Assembly (NCBI RefSeq): GCF_019649055.1
Contig: NW_026570311.1
Coordinates: forward strand, 496,001 to 560,000
From: Paramacrobiotus metropolitanus
Taxonomy: Eukaryota; Tardigrada; Eutardigrada; Parachela; Macrobiotidae
DNA length: 64,000 nucleotides
Direction of reading: 5' to 3'
The translations under genes were made by a program, and so were the position numbers. The notes beneath the pieces are model-generated. The model was given only the letters and a program-made list of their open reading frames with translations. It did no database searches and had not been told where the DNA came from. Of the stretch, positions 21,391 through 33,700 are shown piece after piece. Each line of letters begins with the position of its first letter. The stretch's first letter is position 1.

Positions 21391-21804
21391 CTACGTGAAT
21401 CCCATTCCTATGCCGATATCCAGCAAATCCTTTACAATGACTCCCTTGCCCGATGCGAATGCCGGGTTGCCGCGATTGGCCGCCCTCCGTGCATGTTCCT
21501 GTCGGATGAGCATGTAGCGTCGGCGCAGTCCACGGTCGGACGGATGGATGCTCTGCCAGGGTCCAAAGGAGTTCCCAAGCAGTTGGTGTTCCACCGAGGA
21601 CTCCGTGGTCGTTGGGGTGGACGGTATGGTCGAGTTGGTGAGCGGTGGCAGCCCCAAGAGGTGCGGTGAATTCGTTCTCGCGCGGTCTAGCGACAGACGG
21701 AGCATCGTTGCTGCCGGTCCCGCCCACATGCGAACGGTAGCACTGATTCCAGCCGCGAGCAGCATCACCGCGCCGAAGGTGACCAGTCTGAAGCACAAAG
21801 GCAT
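21391..21804 (-). CDS. Candidate secreted peptide precursor, 137 aa
   Basis: The frame begins MPLCFRLVTFGAVMLLAAG, a convincing signal peptide, and continues with a Ser/Thr/Pro-rich spacer (TNSTIPSTPTTTESS). It then has a basic segment with possible prohormone sites (GLRRRYMLIRQEHARRAANR) and a C-terminus ending KDLLDIGIGMGFT-stop. The layout suits a neuropeptide or small secreted protein precursor. The final DIGIGMGF faintly recalls the start of diuretic hormone 31, but key residues and an amidation signal are missing. The true C-terminus may be spliced on, since a GTAGCT sits at the stop. I do not assign a function. Confidence 0.4.
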   Translation of the reverse strand: MPLCFRLVTFGAVMLLAAGISATVRMWAGPAATMLRLSLDRARTNSPHLLGLPPLTNSTIPSTPTTTESSVEHQLLGNSFGPWQSIHPSDRGLRRRYMLIRQEHARRAANRGNPAFASGKGVIVKDLLDIGIGMGFT

Positions 21805-23389
21805 TGCAGCGGTTTCCTATTATACGGTAGCAGTACCCTGACCACATCGATATCTTCAGTATCGAAAGTTTTTGTCCGAACAATATGAGTTTAAAATATT
21901 GGAAAGATCCCGAACCACCATGATGCGATGTCTCACAAACTTAAACCAATTCCGTAACGAGGGGAATAACATCAAGAGAAACACTTGGCTGTCTTTATAA
22001 ACCTCTGTTCACAAAGAGTTTAGAAGCATCAGATCAATATTTATGTGAAAATTTTCCTGATATTGACAAACGTTAACCATAGGCTGACGATAAGTGCAGG
22101 GTCGAGCAGTTTGGAGATGATGGGGTAGAGCAGTACTCTTTAGACTTTAGAGGAATACACGCATACATCGAAAGATCACCTACCGGCTCCCAATAATATG
22201 GTTATTATCGTGTACGAGTTAAACTCTAATATAAGCGAAACCTTACAACCTGATCGGACTAGGGAGCACGCGATTTAATTATAAGACAATATAATAAATG
22301 CAGGAACGGTGGCGCTATCTGATTTTTACGACAAGAAATGCAGGCGCTATGAAAGGGAAATCAAACATTTGTGCCTTCCCCTGGTTTAAAGGATAAGGTG
22401 GCCAGTGCAGTCGCGGCGTCCTCCTTAATAACAGGTGAACTAAGTGGTTGCTTATGGTTAATCAATGCACTAAATTACTAAGATGTGTTGAGTTGTATGT
22501 CCCATCTAATGTTGAGAACGTGCGATCCGCCCCCTAGATACTTGTCTCAGTTCCTATTTACAAAAAGACAGCCTTTCCTTTCCGGTAGGCCAGCCCAGGC
22601 ACGTGCAGACATTACCGTATACTTCAACCACCGACCCCGCAGTCGGGTCAGCAGCTCCGTGAATATTATACCTAGGACTTTCTTTGTGATATGAAATATA
22701 ATTGATTACCGTTCATATCGAAGAATTACAATACAAGGCCCTTGCTCGGTCGCTTTAGCAATGAACACATTCCTACATGGAGTATGTATTCGCCGGTATT
22801 TTGAACTGCTGATGTTCACGAATTTTTTTCTGGCTCGCTTTACATAGCCGATGTACCTCGGTGGCTTTGTTTTACATACTGATTTTTGTTTTATATTCGC
22901 GGCCGATGGCGGTGTCAGACAATAAGCGCAAGACCGTACAAAATCCTGGTGCACGGCGCTTTATTCCAGCATTGATCGCGATAGGTGCATGTCACTTTAT
23001 ACCCAGCTTTATAGCTGCATCCAAAGTCTGTTTGAGCTCGCAATATCCCAGAATATACAATACGTTAAGCGCGCCATACGAATAATAAGTTCTGATAGAA
23101 CTGGAAAAGAGATCTTTGGAAAACAGAACCCTAGAAAAAGATCTACGCCACTGGTTATGTGATCAAAACGTACAAAGCCCAGTAGTAGCTAGACCTCATC
23201 TTGTGCGACATCTTCTGGCTAATTATCCTAATTCAGATCTATACTGCCACGAATGGGATACACCAGAGCCGGCAAGCCAGGAAAAACTGACCAAAACCAA
23301 TATTATATTCTGAAAGCCCGTAGTCAAAAACCCCGCCAGATAGCATTCATTTCTTTCTAAACCTCTCCCGCTTCGAACGCCAAAGTTGT
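21805..23389. other. No gene seen
   Basis: Intergenic DNA. All frames are short and none shows a domain. This presumably contains upstream sequence of the candidate secreted-precursor gene. Confidence 0.4.
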
Positions 23390-23830
23390 TATTAGGGCCT
23401 GTTAGGCGAACGAGTGATCATGCTACCGTAACTGTCCAGTGCACGGGACAACGTAAAGTAAGCGGGTGACAAAGCAACCGGTACTGTCCAGTTTACGGGG
23501 CCTGTTAGGCGAACGAGTGACCAAGCTACCGGTAATGTGCAGTGCCGTTCGGTGAACGGGTGACCAAGCTATAAAAACACGGAATTTAATTTTAGATGAT
23601 TTTTTTTATCGGTTCATGATTCCCTCAAACTGAATAATAACAATTCTGTGGACCTCAACCAGATGAATCTGCATGCATGGGTTGGGGAAGCTCGGTCATT
23701 CCTTCACCTGACGGGATCTGTGCACTGGACAGAACCGGTAAATCGGCTGATCTACCGGGTCGCGTAACGGGTCCCGTACACTGAACAGTACCGAGAACTG
23801 GACAGAACCGGTACCTTGGTCAGTTAATAA
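23390..23830. repeat. Inverted/direct repeat cluster (MITE-like)
   Basis: GGGCCTGTTAGGCGAACGAG occurs twice directly (about 23395 and 23500). TACTGTCCAGTTTACGGG on the left is echoed inverted as CCCGTACACTGAACAGTA on the right, and ACCGGTA motifs recur on both sides. An AT-rich core lies between. It appears to be an element with sub-repetitive inverted ends. Confidence 0.5.
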
Positions 23831-24000
23831 AATCCGTTTTTTTTGCATTAATACGGTGTACCGATTATGTTTCGGCGAAATATGTTATTCTAATAAATAT
23901 TCATTGAAAACTAAATGAAGTGGCCGATGACCACAAGAAACGCGGAGGCGAAGCCGATGCTGTTTCAATTGTATAATTATATAGTCCCGTCCCATGTAAA

Positions 24001-24066
24001 CTGGGACAAATTTTTCATTTGATTTTATTTCCTGAGTGGTGCTCGCTGATATGAATACTGCAAATA
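24001..24066 (+). repeat. Second copy of the LINE 3' end
   Basis: CTGGGACAAATTTTTCATTT followed by TTTATTTCCTGAG and GCAAATAAA matches the 3' tail at about 20229-20300, without the coding part. A very short 5'-truncated LINE insertion. Confidence 0.7.
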
Positions 24067-24086
24067 AATATCCATATATTATGTTC

Positions 24087-24557
24087 ATACTTCGAATACT
24101 GCCTTATATGGGCTCCCCTTGTATTACTCTCCCTTATCTGGGCTCCCGGCTAGTTAGCAGTACCCGTCAAATTATATTTATCGGATTTATATCAGAACCC
24201 TTTTCTACTTCTTTTCAACCGGATTTACCAGTGAGCAGACCAAAGAATTCCGAAATTTCACATCCGAATTATATTTATATATATTATTTATATATATTTT
24301 TCAAACGGATCGACTCAAACTCTTTAGCGTACTTATTGGCTGGCAAAGTGTACTCTTTAGCGTACACTAGGCTTTTTGGCTGGCAAAGTAAGATTTTAAA
24401 TAAATCAAAATTTTCAGTCCGTAATAACACTGATAACAGCTACGAAAGTGTGAGTAATAACGTAACCGCCCATGTAGAGGGTTGCTCATATTGCTCGGGA
24501 GCCCAGATAAGGGAGAGCAATATAAGGGGAGCCCATATAAGGCAGTAATCGAAGTAT
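24087..24557. mobile_element. 471-bp MITE with about 60-bp inverted termini
   Basis: It starts ATACTTCGAATACTGCC and ends GGCAGTAATCGAAGTAT. The inverted termini go on through CTTATATGGGCTCCCC and CCTTATCTGGGCTCCCG with only a few mismatches. The interior is AT-rich without a transposase. Confidence 0.85.
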
Positions 24558-24731
24558 TTGTGTCGTGCCACGGAAGCGTAGTCGTATCGGCACGTTACGT
24601 TACGCTGTCGGCATAGTGGACGATCAGTGCAGACTGTGCATTGGCTACTAGAACAGTATTTATCCCAGTCATATAATTATATTCTTTCACTGTCTCGTTT
24701 GGGTTCGGGAGCCAGGGTTGTGACCCGCGCA

Positions 24732-27700
24732 TCATGGATCCAGCCAGTAAGTGAGCATGGCTCCTTTGCCCTGAAATTCGACACTGCTACCTAACCACAT
24801 CGACTAAGAGGCCGAAAAAAAGCAATTAGTTTAGCATTCAGAGAATCCAGCCACATACCTTGACGAACAGCAGCCCACGCTCTTGCAGACGGAAGCGATG
24901 GCTGTCCGTTTTGGCAGCGAGGAGATCGTGGCTGGCCTGGCTGAGGTGGATACGACCGCCTTGGCCGTTGGTGTTCATGCGGGCAGCCACGTTTACCGTG
25001 TCGCCGAAACTGCAAAGGTCGTCCAGCCTTACAAACCTCTGCAAGTGATTTGCGATATGGTGGCTGGTTATTTTTGCTTACAGGCAGTAACGGGGAACGC
25101 GCATGCCGATGACTCCGGCAGCACAGGGTCCTGCAAGTAACGATAGCGCACAAATTGTTAGTTAAGTACTGGATTCTGATGATGGGAACGGTCATCCTTT
25201 AGGAGCATATGTTACCAATGTGAGCATATGTTACCAATATGTTCATATGTTACCAATATGTGAGCATATGTTACCAATATGTGAGCATATGTTACCAATA
25301 TGTGAGCATATGTTACCTTTAGGAGCATATGTTACCAATATTTTCTAGGCGGCCATCAACTAGAAAGAGCCTACCTGAGTGGATGCCGCAGCGCAGTCCC
25401 AGCAACGAGTGCGGACGAACCTGAGGATGCGCAACTACCGTTCGACCATCTGTTGGCGCCCCGGTACTCATGACCGCCGCCTCGCTACCGGCAAACACCC
25501 GCAGCAATGTGAAGGCCATCCGACAAATCTCCACCGCATGCTGGTTGTCGCATCGAACCGGGATACCGCTGACGGCCTGCAACAGCCAAGGCGGCGACAG
25601 TTCTCTTTGGGCACGTAAGAATGCTATGGTAGAGTCTGACCATGTAACTGTCCCGCACGGTCTCCACTTTATACACGTCAAACTCCTGAATGGCTCCATC
25701 GAATGCGCTGAATAACGCCGTGACGGTGCCGATGACAGCCACGGGCGGGACGCTGCTCATCCAGTCGACGAAGTTATCCAGGTCGGAGAAGGAGACGGTG
25801 ACAGATTTGTAGAATTCTGCTATCATGTTCTCGCGGTTACGCAGCCGATCCACAACGCTTCTACGCAATAATCATGTTTCTGAAGCTTTCACTGAGCTTC
25901 TTAGTCGATCAGTTTTTCATCTTTTTTGGCAGGTTGCCTAAGGTTTCAGAAGATGTTTTAGGTTTCCACGGCGGGACCGTGCTGCTGTGTTAATCGACTT
26001 CGTAATTCCTGTAGCCTGCTTTGTGAAACCAACTGGGACTGTGTTGAGGCATATTACAGAGCGCTCTTCGCCAGTTCGTGTTTTCATTTTATGAGCCACT
26101 CGGGATGCTGACCGGATATCGCGCTAAACATTCCTGCGTTTTAGCAGCTGGGACTAATTTTTCTTGAGACTGACAGGCCACCCTTTATAGAGTCTTCAGT
26201 GAAGACTCTTCTCATGAAAGACAGCAAAGCTCCGGAATCACACCGACTTTGCTCAGTCTTCATATCAGTTGCTTGTTTCTCAAGCCCCAATGGAACATGT
26301 CCCATCTGTGTTAAAGACTATCTAACGTCGAATAGCACAGCACTTTGCATTTTCCTTTGGATAGCTTTGATTCATTGTATCATTTTCAAATGTTTGACTT
26401 GACCTTCATAAAAAATGATTCTTTGTGTCCGTGGACACATAAAAACCTAAACACCTGAGTTGTGAGACCCGGAAAAAGCGGACAGGCTGACCTACCGAGG
26501 CAGCAGTTCGCTTAGCAGATCGTCACACTTTTTCCGCTCGCTCTGCAGCTCCTCGGTCTTCACGCGCACCGCTTCGTCCAGGGTCACCGTGTATGCTTCA
26601 AAGCGCCGGATGACGCTTTCGACGACGTTGCGGGACACTGGCTGTCCGGGCACACGCAGCCGTCCCACGGCGGTCAGCAACTGTTTTGCCGTGGGGCGCG
26701 AAACGGGGCTACTGTGCAGACAACGGTTGGCCAGTAGTGTGAGCAGTAGCTGGACGTCGTGATCTGCCGTTTCTATCTCTTCAATCTGCATCTCCCTCGC
26801 AGCCCTGATGGCCAGCCGGGAGGAGGTTTCGCTAGTCGCCTGAAAGACGATTACCAGAAGTATCTTTCCGGTTGCCCTAATGTCAGCCGCGAAAACCGAT
26901 TCCTTATTGGTAGCATGAACTTCCGAGGCTATGTCCAGCGAGAGGGCGTGATTAATGGCGGCGAAGCCGAACTGACCGATGCGTAGAGTGAAATGATCGT
27001 CGATGAGGCATTGGCGGGGAGATAAACAGCCATGCGCTCGGCCGATGCTGTTGTGTAAATAATTCAGACCCTAACGGACGAATATCTTAATATGAAGGAC
27101 TGTCAATCGCTCGGTTTACCAGGACTGCGGTTTACCTCGGCCAGATCGCGGGCCATAGACAGCTGAAAATCCTGATCGATATGAAATACTTCAAGCAGCA
27201 TCATCAAGGAACCGCGTTTGCAGTAATCCGAAATAAGGATGGCCTGATGCGACAAAATCACCACACCCAACAGCGTGTTGACGTTGGTATGCTGTAAAAT
27301 CAGGCAAAGCAAAATACCGGGTTGGCTGGTTAATTACTGTGCTTTTTTAGGAATTTACAAGCTTGTCCCGTAATTTCCATCGTAAAGGTACAGCTAGCGC
27401 GAAATTTGCGCTTGAAACGATGGCCACGTCACTACGCTTATCTGATTGCCTAAATCCGCTCCGTAGATAGATTGTCCATTACCACACCGACCGTTTCTTA
27501 GCCACCTTACGCCAGGCAGTTACTGTTATTCTCATTGAATTATATGGCTTGTACCAAGCCACCAGCCAGCCAAATGCATGTTACGTGTTTAAGCAGTGTG
27601 GCGTGGCGCGCCGTAGTACGGCTTTACGCGCAACACGTAAATTTGTAATGTTCGCTGTTCCGATGCGATGGAAATTACGGGACAAGCTTGTACATCTATG

Positions 27701-30700
27701 TAGTGTATCTATAATTATGTACAGACGATCATAATATTGTCTTTACATTCCTGGCACCGGACACGGAATCATCCGTGTTGTTTCCACCTAAGCATTTGGA
27801 TTACGAAAATCATCGAACTGATCGAAGTATTCACTTATAAACTGGCAGACCGGAGGTAGTGAAATATAGACAGGAATGACGCTAACCGTTGTATCGGGCA
27901 CGAGATCCGCATTTAGCAGCAGGTCGGGACGAGTGTCGCCGATGTTCATCATGGTTAGCCAGACGGTTGTGTTTCTCCATGATACTGGATTGCCCGCCTC
28001 TCTCCCAGCCGTAGTCAGGCTGGCATTCCATTCATTCTCGTTGATCAGCCACCAGTAACGCGATCGGTCGTTCCGTCGCGCTCTCCTGTAATAGCCGAAT
28101 CCGTAGTATGCGACAGCGAACGGGAGGTTGCGATACTAACCTTACGTGGGTCATAAAATTAACTAATACATATGTTAGAGTGTGCAGTTATCGAAGCTGG
28201 CGAAACTGATTCTAAACTTCACTAGATTTCGGTCCCTCTTTCTTACGTAAAGGACGATAGAAAAATCTGGGCTTGTCATCTACCCACGATTCAGTGCTTT
28301 TTTGTTGTCCCTGGTAACACTCATAGCTGTTTTCAGTTAGCTGTGACCTTTAGAGCTATTATAATCTGCGCAGCTAGCAGCTCCCTCGAGGTACTGCATA
28401 AACAACTCGAGCCGAGAGGTTCTCGCAGCATCCCCTTCGCATGCAAGCTTGTCAGCATTCTAAACCATACCACGTACAACAGGCTTTCCGGGCGGCGAAC
28501 CGGCAAGTTTTTTGCACAACGTATAATTCTGATGCCAAATATGCACCCAGCCTTCTTTGCAGTGATGAAATAAAGCTCAGGTGAAACAAGTGTTCCACAT
28601 AAGAGCGAACAAGATCTATCTTACCGAACTGCAAAGAACGCCACCACGGATGCACCCAGAATTACCACCACAGCGCCAACGGCCACCGGAAGTGCGATGC
28701 TCAAGGCGGATGCGGTCCGTTCTGCAGCATAGTTACGCCGTCGTTAAGGGAAAGCCGGAATGGCTATAAGGATCTGAGTCCAAACACTGCATGCGGAACA
28801 TACCGCGACAGGGCCCTTCCCGTCCGGAGAAGCCACACACCGGTATATCCAGCGGCGGACTGCCATTCGGCCAATCCCGATCTGACGTATTCCTCGGCTC
28901 CAGTGCTGCGCTGACGGAACGATACACAGCGTACATCTGCCAAATGTCAACCGTTTTTTAGGATAGCAGGGAATCCCGTGGTAAAGCATTAGTTACGCTC
29001 ATATTCCTGCTTTTCGAATCGAACATCCAAATGTCGACGTCCATGCTGGAACGGCCTTGTGCGTTAACGGCCACAGTGGCGTGCGGCAGCACGAAGGTGC
29101 GATTGAAGAGCAGCGTCGCCAGATGGTCGCCAGCACAGAAAGCAGCGCGTTGCGCAGTAGGCAGTCGGCGATATTCATCCAGATTGTCGGCCAGGATACC
29201 GCTAATAAGCTCGATGGAAGTATAAGCCAATCGAGTCGGGTAATTGCTCAGCGGCTGCACAAGCGATGCATTCGGAGTATCATACAATGCAATTTAAGCT
29301 CGTTTCACGTTTGTTACACACGGAGTACTGGCCTTGTACTTTGTAAGTCATACGGTAAGGCTGCACTACAGGCTGCACCCAAATATACTGTCTGCAGCAC
29401 CCACATATACGAACGTTTAATTTTTTACCTGCAATTGCTGCAGCATATTACGTGCGTAGCAATGAATAATGCGACATACTGTGTCGCATATATAACACAG
29501 TAACAGCAAGCCCAGAATTCTAGAATAAGCTACCAGCTGATGGCTGGTAACCTTCCTGAGAAACCTTCCTGCGCATGCTACAACACGACCAAGGTATACA
29601 GGAATTTTCTTTATACTGAAAGATATTATGGAAAAATTTAGTACTTTTTTTGCCGTCACACCTCATTAACATTTCTCGAAAGACAGGCAGCGCGCTAGCG
29701 ACAGTCTGTCTGTGCCAACAATCGCACTCACTCCGACTGCTGCTATGACTTGTATAAGGCTCACTTATATTCATAATTCGACTTGTGCAGAAATAATAAT
29801 TTCTTATCAAATCGATAACGAGCATGGAGAGCATAAAAAACTAATAAGAGAATGTGCAATCCGTTTTGAGAAATTCCAAGCGGTGAGGCTGCAGGTCGTG
29901 CCACACGTTTCACCTCTTACGTACAACTTAATGCATTTGACAAAAACATGACGAAACGTACTCCTACTGATTTTCATCCAGCAAATTTTACGTTATTCAG
30001 TACCAGAGATATTATCTCTTATCTAACTTGGTACGACTTTGGAAATCACGTTAATAAGGTGTACATGCTTTCTCAATCATTATAATACCTGCACTCCGGG
30101 CTCATAAGTGACGTTGTACAGCTCGTGGGCCAGCTGACGCAGTTCGCTATTCAGTTCTCGCTCGGACTCACTGTCGTCGGATTCGTGAAAGGTGAGGAAA
30201 ATCAAGTTCCATGTCAAGTTTAACATCTGTACAGGACCATCCCTTTACAGTATATTCAAGCTCACCAGGGCACGGTCATCGTCTTCATCCTCAGAAAAAA
30301 TCAGTTTTTTGTTGGAAGACAGAATAGATATGGGGGACACTTAGAAAAATACTTCCATCGGCAGTTGTCCAGTGGGCGTTGCCAAACACGAATTTAATTG
30401 TTGAAATTTTTTGCATGTGTAATGATGTAGCCATTATATTGCAGTACTGCCATACCACATAATACCTGAGAATACACGGTGTAGTGTAGTGAGTGGCTAC
30501 GCGCCATATTAGCGCGTAGCAACCCGCATGGCTGTGTTGACCTGTAGAGGATGCATTTTATGTGGTACTACGAGTATTTCATTATTCAGTATCTATCCGG
30601 CCAGAGTGGCACAATAAACATCTGTGCCAAGACGTGACACACGGATAATTGTTTTTTGAATCCTTTGTTATCCTTTATCACTGTAATTCTTACTTTTCAT

Positions 30701-33700
30701 CCTAAATCACTGTTTTGAAAAATTTTGAAAGAATGCGCATTATCGACTGTGCCGAAACCTGAACAGTCCGTGTACATGTGCATGATGTGCTTAAAATCCA
30801 TGTACAAGCTTGTCCGGTAATTTCTGTCGTAAAGATACAGATAGCACATATTTAGCGCGAAGTTTGCGCTATAGCAATTGCCGCTACACTACGTTTGGCG
30901 TAACACGCAAATTTGTGTATTTCGCTGTTTTGAACCGGCAGAAATTACCGGACAATCTTGTACTGTATTTAAAGCTTGATAAGTAGCGAGATTCTCTAAA
31001 AATTTTAGGTTTTGATAGCAGTGAATCAGGAAATCGAGAGAAAAGAGTAAAAACTACCCACAGAGTGAAAAGGGGTTACACAGCACTCGGAACAGAATTT
31101 ATCCGTTTATATTACGGTAGTACGGCAATGGCAATGCATCATTATACTGTACATGCAATAACGTCAACAATCAAATTCGTGTTTGGCCACGCCCACTAGA
31201 CCATTTCCGATGAAAGTATTTTTTCAAGTGTTCCCCATACCTATTCGGTCTTCGAACAAAAAATAAAATTTTTCCGAGGATAAGGCAGTGACCGTGCCCT
31301 GGTTAGAACTTTTTCAAAAAACACAAAGCGTGCTTCAGGATCGCATCATGCGCCAGTACTGTAATACCTATACAGCTGCGCGAATTCTGGTAATTAAACA
31401 TCTACGGCAGATGTCATCTTCTTTAAAAGAAAAGGGTTTCTAATAAATCTCTATCAATTAATGCAAAATATGGAAACATTTCTACTGACCAATGGTGTGG
31501 GATTGTTGAAAAATGACGCCTTTCCGTAGAAGTTGTTCTGGACAGGCTGAACATTCAAGAACACCTGCAGGATCATCAAATGGTTATGCTCTGCAGCAGC
31601 GTGCTTTAAAACCACAATCTTCTGCATACGCACGTATTCTCCGTTGGTCATTCCTAGTTGGCTGGCCAGATCCTGTGGGAAACTGCATGGTTTACCACTA
31701 AAGTGTTTTTTTTTTCAAAAAAGGATGCAATTTATTTCACAATATGTACAAGGCAAGCTTCGCTCAACAAATATGATCAAATGAAGAATTTGTCCCAATT
31801 AACAAGGGAAGGGACAGTGCACAATACACTCATAGCATTACCACGCATAATCTCCAAACTTAAAAGTTGAAACAAAAAACAAGTAGAGCGACTTTCGCCC
31901 GTTATTAAAAACAACTTCTTACCGATCTCCTAAAGTGTTATAAGAGCAACATCTTTAGTTGTCCTTAAGCAAGCGGTATACAACAATCACGATTAAAAGT
32001 TCGACGGACTTACTGAATGAAAATAAGCAGTAAATCTGTTGATGTACAAGCTTGTCCCGTAATTTCCATCGCATCGGAACAGCGAACATTACAAATTTAC
32101 GTGTTGCGCGTAAAGCCGTACTACGGCGCGCCACGCCACACTGCTTAAACACGTAACATGCATTTGGCTGGCTGGTGGCTTGGTACAAGCCATATAATTC
32201 AATGAGAATAACAGTAACTGCCTGGCGTAAGGTGGCCAAGAAACAGTCGGTGTGGTAATGGACAATCTATCTACGGAGCGGATTTAGGCAATCAGATAAG
32301 CGTAGTGACGTGGCCATCGTTTCAAGCGCAAATTTCGCGCTAGCTGTACCTTTACGATGGAAATTACGGGACAAGCTTGTACAGTCTGTAATGATGTAAT
32401 CAGTCACTCGTGTCTACCAACACCCATTCATTTTTCATCGTTTGTAGCTGATACAATCGGCGACTGATTGACAAGGTGCTACTGATTTGGTTTACCCCTC
32501 CTATAAAATTAGAACGACGTGATACTGTATACTATTACGTACTTACCATTACTAGGTAAGCCACGGAAGCAGAGGCAGCCAGAAAGAAAACTGCAACATG
32601 CATAGCATAAGGGAAAGCGTATTTAGTTCAAGGACGCAAGCTACACACGGTAACGTTTTTTTACTATAAGGAGCACGTGTAAGGGTTCCCTAACATACCA
32701 CGACTATTCTCCTGAGCGCGCAACAGTCCATTGACAATGGAGGTGCTGTTGTTGGCCTGGATGGGATACGAGGTGATGGGGATGTTGTTGGTCAGCGACA
32801 GCGTCTTGGCGGCATTGAGCAGACTGTTATAGAAGTTGGTGGTGGCGCCTGTGTCCAGCAGGCAGGCCACGCGCGACCAGCCAAAGATGTGGAGGATGCC
32901 CCACATGCTGCGCGCCGCGTCCACTCCGCTGCCGGCCAGATTCAGCAGGTACGTGGAGGTTGACGGCGGTCGGACGGGCACAGCAAGACCACTGGAAATG
33001 GTTCGACACTAGTTACACTGCCATAAGGAGCGCGCACCAATCTTTTCCGAAGACAGCGTGCCTACTTGTTGAAGAAAAAGGCATTCCATTCTGTGAAATA
33101 AGCAAATCAAACACTGTAACAGCTTTGACTAAGCAAAACCGCGCGGGCGGACCAATAATCTGCTATACAACTTGACCATTGCCCCGGAAAAGCCGTTCGC
33201 TGGGCCAACAGTAATGAAAATAGCCAGCGGACAATTTTTTTCGGCACTGGCTTTCTCAAACGACTCGCACTGGAACACCGACGATATACTGACTACAGCT
33301 TTTTTGGTCGACGGTTTGCTGACAAATCTTTTATGGGTGACAAGGCATTCATCCGAATACTGGTTGAAGCGACAATCTGACGACGGACAGGTTTCCGAAC
33401 GACCAACTGCTGGGCATCGGCTACACCTTCTCTACCCTCTCGTACTCAAAACTGAGCACGCCGCTATCTCGGAATAATTACCGCATGTACTTAGTACTTC
33501 TCAGCTTTCATTTGCTTCATTGGTTATCTCGGATAACTAGTAAAGCAAATGAAAACTGACTAAAACCAAGGAAACAGCTATACAAAGTAGAGCGTCAGAC
33601 AGCGAACTAGTCGAAAAGCAAGCCGTCGAGATGGCTGAATTTGTCGGCCAGCAAGTAAGGTGGGTCAATAACACTTGGCTCAGCAAACTGTCGAAAACGA

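Noticed and set aside
21353-21883. 176-codon minus-strand open frame overlapping the secreted precursor in another frame
   Set aside because: It lacks a signal peptide and has irregular composition. The overlapping 137-codon frame with a clean signal sequence is the better candidate.
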